A DNA stretch of 64,000 nucleotides from NCBI RefSeq assembly GCF_003970675.1, contig NZ_CP034563.1, forward strand, positions 1,059,501 through 1,123,500. Reading direction: 5' to 3'. The translations under genes were made by a program, and so were the position numbers. This stretch comes from Flammeovirga pectinis (GTDB lineage: Bacteria; Bacteroidota; Bacteroidia; Cytophagales; Flammeovirgaceae). Shown here piece after piece: positions 1 through 9,143 of the stretch (its first letter is position 1; every line of letters begins with the position of its first letter). Below the pieces are notes generated by a model. The model saw nothing but the letters and a program-made list of their open reading frames with translations, was not told the DNA's origin and ran no database searches.

Positions 1-126
1 CATGATGCTGATCCATATGAATGGAAAAATATAGCATCTGATAAGAAATATGCTAAAGTTAAATCTGATTTAAAAGCGCAGATGGAAAAAATTATTAAAG
101 TAAAATTTAATGATATTGTAAATTAG
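1..126 (+). CDS. C-terminal end of a sulfatase (partial)
   Basis: The reading frame is open from the first base and stops at 124-126, giving 41 residues that begin HDADPYEWKNIASDKKY. This resembles the C-terminal tail of iduronate-2-sulfatase-type bacterial sulfatases, where a 'DPxEWxNLA....Y' segment precedes a final helix that closes the protein. The catalytic part lies outside the window, so the assignment rests on this short tail only. Two complete sulfatases elsewhere in the window and a nearby AraC-type regulator fit a locus for sulfated glycans. An intrinsic terminator follows 25 bases after the stop codon. Confidence 0.55.
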   Translation, partial: HDADPYEWKNIASDKKYAKVKSDLKAQMEKIIKVKFNDIVN

Positions 127-151
127 GATTCTTGATAAAAATCTATTTACT

Positions 152-186
152 AGCTGTGGGTATTATAGTACCTGCAGCTTTTTTAA
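152..186. terminator. Intrinsic terminator between convergent genes
   Basis: An 11-pair stem with two G-T pairs (152-162 with 169-179) around a six-base loop is followed by a T-run on the plus strand. It fits termination of the partial sulfatase gene and separates it from the convergent small lipoprotein gene. Confidence 0.6.
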
Positions 187-194
187 TGTCAAAA

Positions 195-383
195 TTAAGG
201 CTGTACAATTAAATTGTTTGATGGCAATACTGTTACTGTATCTAAATTAGAAGGAGACTCTTCTATAGTATCTTTTATCAATTGAATTTGTGTTGGATCT
301 TTTGGTAAAATAGCTGGTGTTTGTGTACAAGAAATTAAACTTAATAAGAGGAGTATAGAAAGCAATAATGGTCTCATTATCAT
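195..383 (-). CDS. Small lipoprotein, function unknown
   Basis: The longest frame (91 codons from 470) starts with 29 residues that look non-coding; the internal start at 383 (MIMRPLLLS) places a signal peptide directly at the N-terminus. A hydrophobic run ends in a lipobox, LISC, so the mature protein would be a lipid-anchored peptide of roughly 40 residues rich in Thr, Pro and Asp. A second Met two codons later (377) is equally possible as start. I recognise no family. It is convergent with the partial sulfatase gene and divergent from the AraC-type regulator. Confidence 0.5.
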   Translation of the reverse strand: MIMRPLLLSILLLLSLISCTQTPAILPKDPTQIQLIKDTIEESPSNLDTVTVLPSNNLIVQP

Positions 384-806
384 ATCGTTTAAATGAAAAA
401 GAATGGTGGTTCTCTCAGTTGATATGGTGGTGGTCGCATGGAATTGATTTATATGCTTTTTCTTGGTCATGATTTACATACAAATCAACAGAATAGAGAC
501 CTTAATTGATATAATATTGCTAGACTTATTAATTTCTTACAATGTAATTTATTGTCTCATATTCTAACTTTACAACAACTCCTTACTTAAAATAGTTTAC
601 TTTGAGGATCATTTTATTCTTGTAATAAACGTGAATTGCTGTTTTTGCTACTTTAAACGCTATTTATGTACAGTGTTTATTTTTAATGATATGAAGACTG
701 TTTCATATAAAAATGTTGTAATTGGTATAGAAACACACATTTGTATTGTTAAAAAAAAGGATTGACTATACTACCGACTAATCTATTTTTTTAGCATCTT
801 TATTTC
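384..806. other. Intergenic region upstream of the AraC-type regulator
   Basis: No convincing gene. An inverted repeat at 689-708 (7-base arms, 6-base loop) lies about 100 bases before the regulator's start codon and could be an operator or only a chance AT-rich hairpin. Nothing else stands out. Confidence 0.4.
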
Positions 807-1766
807 ATGATTATATTAGAAGGTGATGAAAAAAATGCATTTAATTTCTTTTCACAACTCCAACAACAATACGGAGGCACATGGGATGGCGAAGAGTTAT
901 TAATTGATAATGAAGATTTTGGTTTTGTGAACTCTGTGAGTTACAGTTTTCTAGGAAATATAAATATTGGTGTTACATCATTAAATCTAAAAAAAGGATT
1001 TATCTATAATAATAAGAACGGACAGGATGCAGATTTTATCGGTATTCGTATAGGTTTTACGGGTAAATTTGAGGCTGAAAATTCTTTAAATCATGCGAAT
1101 AGAGAATGCATATATATTTATAATGGCAATCAGGAGTTCTCAATAAAATCAGAAAAAGATTCCCCTTTAAAATGGGTGTTTATTCGGTTTCCTAAAGACA
1201 AATTTCATCTATTAGCAGATGATAGTGATACGGTGATTACTAAATTAATGGACAATAAAATGCCTTGGTTCTATTACAGTTCTTTATTGCCAGAAATTAA
1301 TGTTTTGGTAAATGATATATTTAATGTGATGCATCAAAAAGATATTCGAAGAGGTATATTTTTAGGAAAAGCCATTGAAATATTAACCATGTTTAAACGT
1401 GTTTTAGAAACCAATAATCAAAAACACATTGCTTTTAATATTCATCCTTCTGATATTAAAGAAATGGTTACGCTTAAAGACCACCTTTTAATAGATTATG
1501 CTGTTCAACCTAATCTTAAAACATTAAGTGAAGATGTGGGTATGAGTTTATCAAAATTGCATAGAACTTTTAAAAAAGTATATGGAATGCCTATTCTACA
1601 ATTTTTTAATAAACACAGAATAGAAGAAGCAGATAGATTAATAAGAAATACTGATAGGTCTTTTGTAGATATTAGTGATGCACTAGGTTATACGCACTTG
1701 TCGCACATGAGTAGAACTTATAAAAAACATTTTGGGTATTCACCTTCAGACGTAAAAAAGGTCTAG
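807..1766 (+). CDS. AraC family transcriptional regulator
   Basis: This 319-residue protein has a unique N-terminal sensor part (about 1-205) and a C-terminal AraC/XylS DNA-binding domain (about 215-319) with two helix-turn-helix motifs. The second has the family signature: DISDALGYTHLSHMSRTYKK followed by GYSPSD. AraC proteins of this type bind DNA near target promoters and usually answer a small ligand, but the ligand here cannot be read from sequence. The N-terminal part resembles that of the AraC protein at 26340-27287, so the two are paralogues. It converges on the arylsulfatase gene at 1809-4172, which it might regulate; that is inference from position. The stop codon lies inside the terminator hairpin. 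Confidence 0.93.
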   Translation: MIILEGDEKNAFNFFSQLQQQYGGTWDGEELLIDNEDFGFVNSVSYSFLGNINIGVTSLNLKKGFIYNNKNGQDADFIGIRIGFTGKFEAENSLNHANRECIYIYNGNQEFSIKSEKDSPLKWVFIRFPKDKFHLLADDSDTVITKLMDNKMPWFYYSSLLPEINVLVNDIFNVMHQKDIRRGIFLGKAIEILTMFKRVLETNNQKHIAFNIHPSDIKEMVTLKDHLLIDYAVQPNLKTLSEDVGMSLSKLHRTFKKVYGMPILQFFNKHRIEEADRLIRNTDRSFVDISDALGYTHLSHMSRTYKKHFGYSPSDVKKV

Positions 1767-1784
1767 GAATACCCTAGACCTTTT
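1757..1784. terminator. Bidirectional terminator overlapping a stop codon
   Basis: An 11-pair stem (1757-1767 with about 1773-1783) with A-run before and T-run after can terminate both the AraC gene on the plus strand and the sulfatase on the minus strand. The AraC stop codon (1764-1766) is part of the left arm. Confidence 0.7.
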
Positions 1785-1808
1785 AACTTTAAGATTCTAT
1801 GAAAACTA

Positions 1809-4172
1809 TTATTTACTAGTTGCTGATATCTTGAAAGTATCAATCAAGTTTAACTCCACGTTATTTAAAATTCCTGTGTATTTAGAATTTTTTACGCTAT
1901 AGTTTTCTGTTACTGCTGTTCCAGAATCTCGACCAATATCAAGTGTTTCATCTAAAGAATATAAGTTAGGTAGTGTTTTTTCAATACGACCATTACCTGC
2001 TTTTTTACCATCAAAAGATAAATAGATTGTAGCTGGTGTATAGGGTTTCTTCTCGTCCATAATTACTTTAGCTTCTATTTGTTTTGTACCTGCAGGTACT
2101 TTTATAGAAGATTTAATTGAATATTTATCTACTGCATTACAATATTCATAATATACATATCCAGCTTTATCCACTCTAAGAGTAAACCCACCAAATCTAC
2201 CTCCTTGAGTAATTAATACACCTTGGTTTCCTTTTTTATATCCGTCTAAATTTGCCTTTAATTCATAAGATTGGAATTTTGTAAATGGAGTAGCTCCCTC
2301 AGGAATTCTTAAACCATTTGGATATTTAAACGCTGTAAGGCCAGTAGTTAAAGAAGGTCTAAAAGAAGATCTAAAACGTTCTGTTCTACGGTCATCTATA
2401 GGAAGTGCATTTGCTTTTCCTGCTTCTGCAAAGAACATATATTTCATGTATTCTAGTTTAGCAGGGTTCTCTTTTGCTAAGTTTTTAGCTTGAGAAAAAT
2501 CTTCATTTAAATTGTATAATTCCCATTCCATATCTGTAATCTCAATAGCATCAGAAGACATTGATGTCCAAGGAACGTTTCTCATTGCTCCAGCCCACCA
2601 TCCATCATGATAGATACCAAGGTTGCCAAGAATTTCAAAATATTGAGTTGTATGTTCTTCAATTGCATTTTCGTTATCAAAAGTAGCTACTAAAGATTCT
2701 CCATCAATTGGTTTTTGTGTTGCACCGTCAATTTCTTTAGGCATTTCAATTCCTGCAACTTCTAATAAAGTAGGAGCAATATCAGTAACATGCGTAAATT
2801 GTGTTCTAACTTCTCCACGTGCTTTTATACCATTTGGATAAGATATAGTCATGGCATTTCTAACACCACCTAAATGCGAGGCAACTTGCTTGGTCCATTG
2901 ATAAGGTGAATTAACCGCCCAAGCCCATGCAGCAGGCATATGGTTAAAGTAATCTTCAGAACCTAAACGTCCGCTTTCTACTGCTTCAACTTTATCTTCC
3001 CATTTCTCAGGAATTCCGTTAAAGAAAGCCATCTCATTTAATAAACCTTCTACACCACCTTCTGCAGATGCACCATTATCACCAGCAATATATACAAAAA
3101 TAGTATTGTCTAATTTACCCATTTCTTCAATAGAATCACGCAGACGTTTTACTTGTGTATCTGTATGTTCTGTAAATGCAGCAAATACTTCCATCATGTT
3201 TGCATATACCTTTTTTTGTTCTGCTGTAAGAGAATCCCATGCTGGTAAAGAAGAAGGGCGAGGTGTTAATTCTGTATCTGCAGGAATAATTCCTTTTTGT
3301 TTCATGTTATTGAAAGCAACTTCACGGTACACATCCCAACCTGCATCAAATTTACCTTTGTACTTTTTAATATAGTCTGCAGGTGCTTGATGAGGCGCAT
3401 GTGTAGCTCCTGGAGAAAAATACACAAAGAATGGTTTATTTGGCGCAATAGCATTTACAGATTGTACATAATTAATTGCCTTATCTGCCATATCATGTGT
3501 TAAATGATACCTAGATCCATCTACATTTGTTGCTGGAGCTTCTTTTCTAGATCTGTTTTCTACTAAAGCAGGGTGAAACTGATCTGTGTCTCCGCCTAAG
3601 AATCCATAGAAATAATCAAAACCTAAATCGTTTGGCCATCTATCAAAAGGACCTGTAATGGATGCTTCCCAATCTGGTACATTATGATTTTTACCAAACC
3701 AAGACGTTGAATAACCTTCTTGCTGTAACACTCTTGCAAAAGAACCAACTTCTTTAGGTAACATCATTGTATAACCATCATTACCTGTACCTATTTCCAT
3801 AATAGCACCAGTTTCTGCTTCATGGTGATTTCTACCTGTTAGTAAAGCAGCTCTTGTAGGCGAACATAAAGCTGTTGTATGAAATCTTGAATAGGTAAGA
3901 CCTTCGTCTGCAATTTGATCAAAGGCAGGCGTATTTATCTGACCACCCATATGACCCATTTGTGCATATCCAACATCATCTAATAAAACCAACACAATGT
4001 TAGGTGCAGATTCTAAATTATTTTCTCTAAAATTTAATTGAGCAGGTTTAGAATCTTTAGACTCATGTACTGTTAATCCTTTTACTTCTTGTGCGTTAGA
4101 TATAAACGGTTGCACCGATAGGCAAAGACCTAATAAAATATTTCTTGATTTCTGTAAGCTTTTTGTAAACAT
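1809..4172 (-). CDS. Secreted arylsulfatase (formylglycine-dependent)
   Basis: A 787-residue exported sulfatase with a signal peptide ending near SNAQ (residue 28). The alkaline-phosphatase-type fold starts at NIVLVLLDDVGYAQMG, with metal-binding Asp65/Asp66, and the activation motif CSPTRAALLTGRN places the Cys that becomes formylglycine at residue 103. The block around it closely matches the Pseudomonas AtsA and mycobacterial arylsulfatase type. The catalytic domain takes about 560 residues; the remaining C-terminal 200 residues are beta-rich and follow the DDRRTERFR segment, as in long members of this group. The enzyme hydrolyses sulfate esters in the periplasm or outside the cell and needs a formylglycine-generating enzyme encoded elsewhere. 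A near-match to the -7 box (one mismatch) lies at 4194-4201 on the minus strand. Confidence 0.93.
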   Translation of the reverse strand: MFTKSLQKSRNILLGLCLSVQPFISNAQEVKGLTVHESKDSKPAQLNFRENNLESAPNIVLVLLDDVGYAQMGHMGGQINTPAFDQIADEGLTYSRFHTTALCSPTRAALLTGRNHHEAETGAIMEIGTGNDGYTMMLPKEVGSFARVLQQEGYSTSWFGKNHNVPDWEASITGPFDRWPNDLGFDYFYGFLGGDTDQFHPALVENRSRKEAPATNVDGSRYHLTHDMADKAINYVQSVNAIAPNKPFFVYFSPGATHAPHQAPADYIKKYKGKFDAGWDVYREVAFNNMKQKGIIPADTELTPRPSSLPAWDSLTAEQKKVYANMMEVFAAFTEHTDTQVKRLRDSIEEMGKLDNTIFVYIAGDNGASAEGGVEGLLNEMAFFNGIPEKWEDKVEAVESGRLGSEDYFNHMPAAWAWAVNSPYQWTKQVASHLGGVRNAMTISYPNGIKARGEVRTQFTHVTDIAPTLLEVAGIEMPKEIDGATQKPIDGESLVATFDNENAIEEHTTQYFEILGNLGIYHDGWWAGAMRNVPWTSMSSDAIEITDMEWELYNLNEDFSQAKNLAKENPAKLEYMKYMFFAEAGKANALPIDDRRTERFRSSFRPSLTTGLTAFKYPNGLRIPEGATPFTKFQSYELKANLDGYKKGNQGVLITQGGRFGGFTLRVDKAGYVYYEYCNAVDKYSIKSSIKVPAGTKQIEAKVIMDEKKPYTPATIYLSFDGKKAGNGRIEKTLPNLYSLDETLDIGRDSGTAVTENYSVKNSKYTGILNNVELNLIDTFKISATSK

Positions 4173-4336
4173 ATTCTTTGTGTTTGATTATGTTTCAAAT
4201 GTCTTACTTTTAATAAGTAAACCTTTTCAAAAAAAAAGCAAGCTGTTGCACAAAAATGTCAAAAAACAAAAATTGAAAAATTGTCTTTGGCTTAGAATGA
4301 ATAACACTAATTATCAGACAATCTGATTGTTAAGCA

Positions 4337-5128
4337 TTAAAAGTTGTATGAAATACCGTTTTTTAAGGTGTAATTTAACTGATCAATAGGCACATAAGGT
4401 GCATTGTCATACCATAATGTGAAAGAATTTTTAAAGAATAGGTTCTTAGTGATACGGAAATTAAGGTTTGCAATTCCGCTAATTCTAAATTCTTCTATAG
4501 AAGTATATTTGGGTTGGAAATAGGTAGTTAAATTAAAATAAACATTATCATTAATGTCTGTTCGGTATGTAAAATAGGCATTAAACCTAAAAATAGAAGG
4601 GTGGGCTTTTGTGGTAATTGTAGCATCGTTGGTGTATTCTTCCCAATACCATTCTTCATTCTCATAGAATGTTCCTGCAGCTAACACAAAACTATTTTTA
4701 TCTTTATTATAAACAGACCACCTTAAGTTACCACCAATAAGAAAACGTTCTTGCATACCTTTTACTTGGTCGTATTGAATTTGTGTAAAGAGCTCATAAG
4801 ATAACTTATGGTCTTTCATCATTTCTGCTCTAGCATGAACATATCCATTCTGTAATAGGTTAAAACCTTCAGAATTTAGATAGGAGATATCACCAATTAA
4901 AATATAATCATTTGCTTGCCCCACATGTGCAAGATTTGCTTTAATTCCACCTCCTTGTGTTTTTATTTGCTGATTAATCAATTGATAAGTAAGAGATATA
5001 TTTCCTACCCAATGTGAGGAATCTCCAGCATCCAATCTTGATTTTTCAATATTTAAAATTTGTCCTATTGAAGAATAAGAAAGGAACAAAAAAGGTATTA
5101 AAAAGTATAGTTTGCAGTTAGAAGTCAT
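4337..5128 (-). CDS. DUF481 family outer-membrane protein
   Basis: A 263-residue protein with a signal peptide (cleavage probably after SIGQ) and a pattern of short amphipathic beta strands ending in a C-terminal aromatic residue (ISYNF), typical of outer-membrane beta barrels. The pattern fits DUF481 (PF04338), a family of small Gram-negative barrel proteins without a settled function. The gene runs in the same direction as the sulfatase downstream, separated by 164 bases, so co-transcription is possible but not shown. Confidence 0.75.
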   Translation of the reverse strand: MTSNCKLYFLIPFLFLSYSSIGQILNIEKSRLDAGDSSHWVGNISLTYQLINQQIKTQGGGIKANLAHVGQANDYILIGDISYLNSEGFNLLQNGYVHARAEMMKDHKLSYELFTQIQYDQVKGMQERFLIGGNLRWSVYNKDKNSFVLAAGTFYENEEWYWEEYTNDATITTKAHPSIFRFNAYFTYRTDINDNVYFNLTTYFQPKYTSIEEFRISGIANLNFRITKNLFFKNSFTLWYDNAPYVPIDQLNYTLKNGISYNF

Positions 5129-5242
5129 GTGTTAGATAACGTTGATAAAAAAAATTCAACTGAATAACTGCAAAAATATAAAATAGAATTGATTTATGTT
5201 AAAAATATTAAAAAGACTTTTGCTATTTAATACTAAATCAAG

Positions 5243-6082
5243 TTATTTTTTTCTGAAAATATTTATTTCGAAATCAATAGTAGTTTCTAATGTCGTCAAT
5301 TCATTTACTTTCTCAGATTTTTCCTTAGAAGAACTATAATAATAAGGTGTCATTCTAAATAAGTTCATGATATCCGTATTGTTATCAAGATTTAAGGTAA
5401 ATGTAAGGATATCATTCTTTTCAAGGTCAAAATTTTCACCTTCTAAATTACCAATTTTACTGTCGTGTTCTTTTGCTTTATCATAGATGATATTAGCGAG
5501 ACCAGATAAATGTTGTTTATTTGGTGTTACAGTAATAAGAATCCCATTATCGTTTAAAATTCTAGCAAATTCTTTCTCGTTAATAGGAGAGAAGATTGAA
5601 ATAATACAATCAGTAGATGAACTCAATAGTGGTACATTATTAATACTTGCTACAAAAAAATCAATTTCTTTATATTTTTTTGCGGCCAATTTGATAGCAT
5701 CTCTTGACATATCAAAACCAATAAAATTAGTTGTGTTCTTTACTAATTTGTTGATAGAATCCATGTAATAACCCTCTCCACAACCTGCATCAACAACAGC
5801 TAAAGGAGAAACATTATCCTTGTATTTTTCATTAATAAGTTGAGCAATCCTTTCTACCAATGGAAAATAGGCTCCTGAATTTAAGAATTCTCTTCTCGAT
5901 GCAGACATCAATTTATTATCACCAGGATTCTTAGATTTTTTTTGATTTGATAATAGTAGATTCACATAACCTTCTTTGGCTAAATCAAAAGAATGACCAT
6001 TACTGCAATGCAATGTTTTATTTTCTTTCTCTAATTTTTCGTTGCAAATAGGGCAAGATAAACTTACTGAATCAAATTTCAT
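5243..6082 (-). CDS. rlmA: RlmA-type 23S rRNA (guanine-N1) methyltransferase
   Basis: The protein has an N-terminal zinc site (CPIC then CSNGH, three Cys and a His), then the family signatures FDLAKEGYVNLL and NPGD, and an S-adenosylmethionine domain with VVDAGCGEGYYM. The order matches RlmA (RrmA), which methylates one guanine in helix 35 of 23S rRNA in E. coli and is related to TlrB, which confers tylosin resistance; the exact base here is not known. I chose ATG at 6082: it gives MKFDSVSLSCPIC, as in family members, and an AAGGAT stretch lies just upstream. An ATG at 6127 would add 15 residues that look unlike the family. About 279 residues. Confidence 0.85.
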   Translation of the reverse strand: MKFDSVSLSCPICNEKLEKENKTLHCSNGHSFDLAKEGYVNLLLSNQKKSKNPGDNKLMSASRREFLNSGAYFPLVERIAQLINEKYKDNVSPLAVVDAGCGEGYYMDSINKLVKNTTNFIGFDMSRDAIKLAAKKYKEIDFFVASINNVPLLSSSTDCIISIFSPINEKEFARILNDNGILITVTPNKQHLSGLANIIYDKAKEHDSKIGNLEGENFDLEKNDILTFTLNLDNNTDIMNLFRMTPYYYSSSKEKSEKVNELTTLETTIDFEINIFRKK

Positions 6083-6185
6083 TATCCTTTTTTCTATGGT
6101 TTTTAATAAAAATGTAATGATAAACATAAATTACCATAGTTAATAAGTAATCATGTAAATAAGGATGAAGATATACTAGCCTATA

Positions 6186-7721
6186 TTAAAAACTCTTTAT
6201 AAAAGCTCCCTTTAAGTTTACATCAGAAGTATTTTCTACTAATTGATTTTTAAACTTAATAGCCGCATTTTTATCAGGAAAATTATTGATGTACAATCGG
6301 TAATAATCTTTACCATTAACCTGTACTTTTTCAATATATGTTTTTCCCATACCAACACTTTTATATTCCTTTGCTTTAGTTAATGTAAAACTCAACATAG
6401 GATCAGAAAATACTTGAACACTATATCCTTTTAATGTTACTGTAGTTAAACTGGAAGTATATATTGTGTTATAATTTAATGTAGAAGAGGGAGTGATTTT
6501 TAGCTCTTTTATAAAAGAAGCTTGAATATTTTGATCTGATGGATGGCTTTTTTTTAAGATAGATAGCTGTTTCTGTGCATAGGTTTTATCATTAAACCCT
6601 CCAATATAAAGTCTATACCATAATTTACTGTTAATAGTAATTTGTGACATCTTAATATCAAATTGATTGTATTTTTCTATACTCTTTTCCAATTCTTGAA
6701 ACGATGGTTCTGATAGTAATTGTATATAGAATTTCTGTACAATAACTTCTTCAAAATACTTATCATAAACTACACCTTCTTTTATTTTCGAAGCTGCTCC
6801 TCTATGTACTACTTTCTCTTTAGGAGGGGCCATTTGTTCCTGTAAAACCTTACCTTTTGATGAGTTTGTGATGCCAACAACATAATCGGCTGCGGGTGCA
6901 TTACTTCCAAAATAACCAATAATTGGCTGCGATTCCATCATAGCAACGTAGTTGTATAAGTCGTTACCCGTAATTACGGTTTTTTGCTCTTGCATTACCC
7001 TTAATCCCTCAATTAATTTATAGGCAAAAGGAGAGTGGCTACCTTTAATTCCATCTAAAACGGGATCAATACCACCAGAAGTTAAAACAGATCTTGTTGT
7101 TAATTTTAATTTTTTCTGAACATAACTTTCTGCAGACATAGCGGAATACATATTCGTAGATTTACTACTTCTATATTGTTTTAACTGACTATTAAATGCT
7201 CCGCTAAAGCAGACATCCATGCATAAGAAAATTTGTTTTGCCGGTAATTTATTAATCAAGTTATTGAGTGTTGTATAAGATATATACGTCTTTCTATTGG
7301 GATCTTGATTGATAGGTTTTGAATCTTTAGTAACTAAGAAACCATCATCAAATATTTTGTCATCAAAATCTCCATGTCCTGCAATAAATATAAATAATCT
7401 ATCTGTTGGATTTAAGATCGTATGATAAGAAATAAGCGTTTGTAATAAAGAATTTGAAGTAGGGTTACGAAGAACTTGAACATCATAATTAAAATCTACT
7501 TTAAGAATTTCTCCAATTGTCTCAGCATCATAAATTGGGTTATTTAAATTCACCCAACTAGGTTTGCCATCATAAAGATCACCTCCAATAACTAAAGCAA
7601 ATTTTCTGCTAACAATATACTCATCCGTAGTAGAGGAGGTTAAAAAAAGTCCCCTAGTTTGAGCCTCAGTTATTATGACAGTTTGTAGAAACAAAAATAG
7701 GAATAGAAAACCTTTCATCAA
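6186..7721 (-). CDS. Exported caspase-like (C14) protein with two SPOR-like repeats
   Basis: A 511-residue protein with a signal peptide ending near TEAQ. Residues about 40-290 form a caspase/metacaspase-type p20 domain: KFALVIGGDLYDG near its start, catalytic His116 in FIAGHGDFD and catalytic Cys171 in CMDVCFSGAF. Two C-terminal segments, about 325-390 and 430-511, share a pattern of one Gln-rich strand and a later YRLYI..F motif, which resembles SPOR domains that bind denuded peptidoglycan. Caspase-like plus SPOR suggests a periplasmic cysteine peptidase localised to cell wall, but the substrate is unknown. It stands alone as a transcription unit. Confidence 0.75.
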   Translation of the reverse strand: MMKGFLFLFLFLQTVIITEAQTRGLFLTSSTTDEYIVSRKFALVIGGDLYDGKPSWVNLNNPIYDAETIGEILKVDFNYDVQVLRNPTSNSLLQTLISYHTILNPTDRLFIFIAGHGDFDDKIFDDGFLVTKDSKPINQDPNRKTYISYTTLNNLINKLPAKQIFLCMDVCFSGAFNSQLKQYRSSKSTNMYSAMSAESYVQKKLKLTTRSVLTSGGIDPVLDGIKGSHSPFAYKLIEGLRVMQEQKTVITGNDLYNYVAMMESQPIIGYFGSNAPAADYVVGITNSSKGKVLQEQMAPPKEKVVHRGAASKIKEGVVYDKYFEEVIVQKFYIQLLSEPSFQELEKSIEKYNQFDIKMSQITINSKLWYRLYIGGFNDKTYAQKQLSILKKSHPSDQNIQASFIKELKITPSSTLNYNTIYTSSLTTVTLKGYSVQVFSDPMLSFTLTKAKEYKSVGMGKTYIEKVQVNGKDYYRLYINNFPDKNAAIKFKNQLVENTSDVNLKGAFIKSF

Positions 7722-8044
7722 TTTTAATACTTTTGGTGTATTTATATGACATAAAGATAGAATAAATAATTGAAGAGTGTTTCTAGACTTTTTTATACTT
7801 GTAGTATACTATGAAAAATTTATTGTCTTAATATATTGAACTTTAGTCTTATAATTCTTAATACTGATATAGTAGAATTTTACAAAAGTTAAAGAGTTAC
7901 TTAAACTTATTATTTCTGCTTGATTTCTTGAAAAAAGGGTAAGTTCAGTGAAAAAGTCAACAACTATTTGATTTTGGAATCGAAACACAAAAAAGCCCTA
8001 CAAATAGAGTAGGGCTAATTCATTTTTTCCTGTGTTATTGATTA
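7722..8044. other. Intergenic region
   Basis: No gene seen. It holds the start-side sequence of the caspase-like gene and, at its right end, a terminator for the broken oligopeptidase gene. Confidence 0.5.
7988..8016 (-). terminator. Intrinsic terminator of the oligopeptidase pseudogene
   Basis: Perfect 8-pair stem (7994-8001 with 8009-8016) followed on the minus strand by a U-tract. It lies about 30 bases after the stop codon at 8045. Confidence 0.7.
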
Positions 8045-9107
8045 TTACCTTTCCAATACTTTTATGATATATTGTTGGATTACTGCTTCTTCATAATAAG
8101 CAGGATATTTACCAGCAGCACCTTGATGACCTGCACCCATATTTACTTGTATATAAATTGGGTTCTTTGCTGTTGTATATTCTCTAATTTTAATACCAAA
8201 TTTCACTCCTTCCCAATATGGAACGTTATAATCATAAAAGCCTGTGGTTATTAACATATTCGGATAAGGTTGTTTTTTAACATTATCATAAGGTGAATAG
8301 GCTTCCATATATTTAAAATATTCTGCTTCATTAGGGTTACCCCATTCCTTATATTCTTCAATAGTTAAAGGAATTGTTTCATCTAACATAGTGTTCATAA
8401 CATCAACGAAAGGAACTTCAGCCACTACTGCTTTATATAAATCTGGTCTCATATTAACTACAGCACCTACTAATAAACCACCAGCAGAACCACCACGGGC
8501 AATTATTTTTCCTTTAGAAGAATATTTATTTTTAATAATTGCTTCTGTACTAGCTATGAAATCTAAAAACGTATTTTCCTTTTTTAAATATTTACCATCT
8601 TCATACCAATCGAGACTTAAATAACCGCCACCTCTAATATGTGGTCTAACGTAAATAATACCTCTATCTAAATAACTAATAAATGAAGAGTGATAGAATT
8701 CTTCTAAAGTTGCCCCATAAGAACCATATCCTTCAATAACAGCAGGGTTAGAACCATCTTTATTAAATTTATCTTTTCTATAAATAATAGTTGTAGGTAC
8801 TTTAACACCATCATGAGAAGTAGCCCAAATGCGTTCTATTGCATATAATTCTTTATTAAAAGCTTAAATTTCATCAGTATATTCAAGTACTTCTTTATTT
8901 GTATCAATCTTTAAACTGTAAGTTTTTTTTTTTGAATAAAAGAGTAATAGCTATAAAATAAAATGTTTTTATTATAATCAGAATGAGAAGAATTTATTAC
9001 AATAGTATAACTTTCTGCCTTGAAATCTATTGATTTAAATAGTGAATTATCTTTACCAATAATCTGAATACTACTCAAGCCTTTTTTAACTACTTTTATA
9101 GCGATAT
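8045..9107 (-). pseudogene. Oligopeptidase B, C-terminal remnant
   Basis: This is the catalytic half of a secreted S9A oligopeptidase B. Visible are the nucleophile motif GGSAGG, the Asp region (FYDYNVPYWEG) and the catalytic His in MGAGHQGAAGKY. The frame is broken three ways: an IS3 element separates it from the N-terminal half; a frameshift falls in a run of eleven A (plus-strand T-run 8923-8933), repaired by one added base; and a TAA codon interrupts the frame at 8864-8866, between EYTDEI and AFNKELYAIERIWATS. Family members would read continuously here. The gene is therefore non-functional even without the IS. Confidence 0.85.
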
Positions 9108-9143
9108 TGTCTAGTCCGTCCATAGCGTTACAGATTTAGACTA

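Noticed and set aside
384-470. Upstream extension of the small lipoprotein to 470
   Set aside because: The 29 extra residues have no signal-peptide or family character and would put the lipobox in the middle of the protein.
8391-8624. Plus-strand 77-codon frame
   Set aside because: It lies antisense to the clearly recognisable GGSAGG region of the oligopeptidase remnant.
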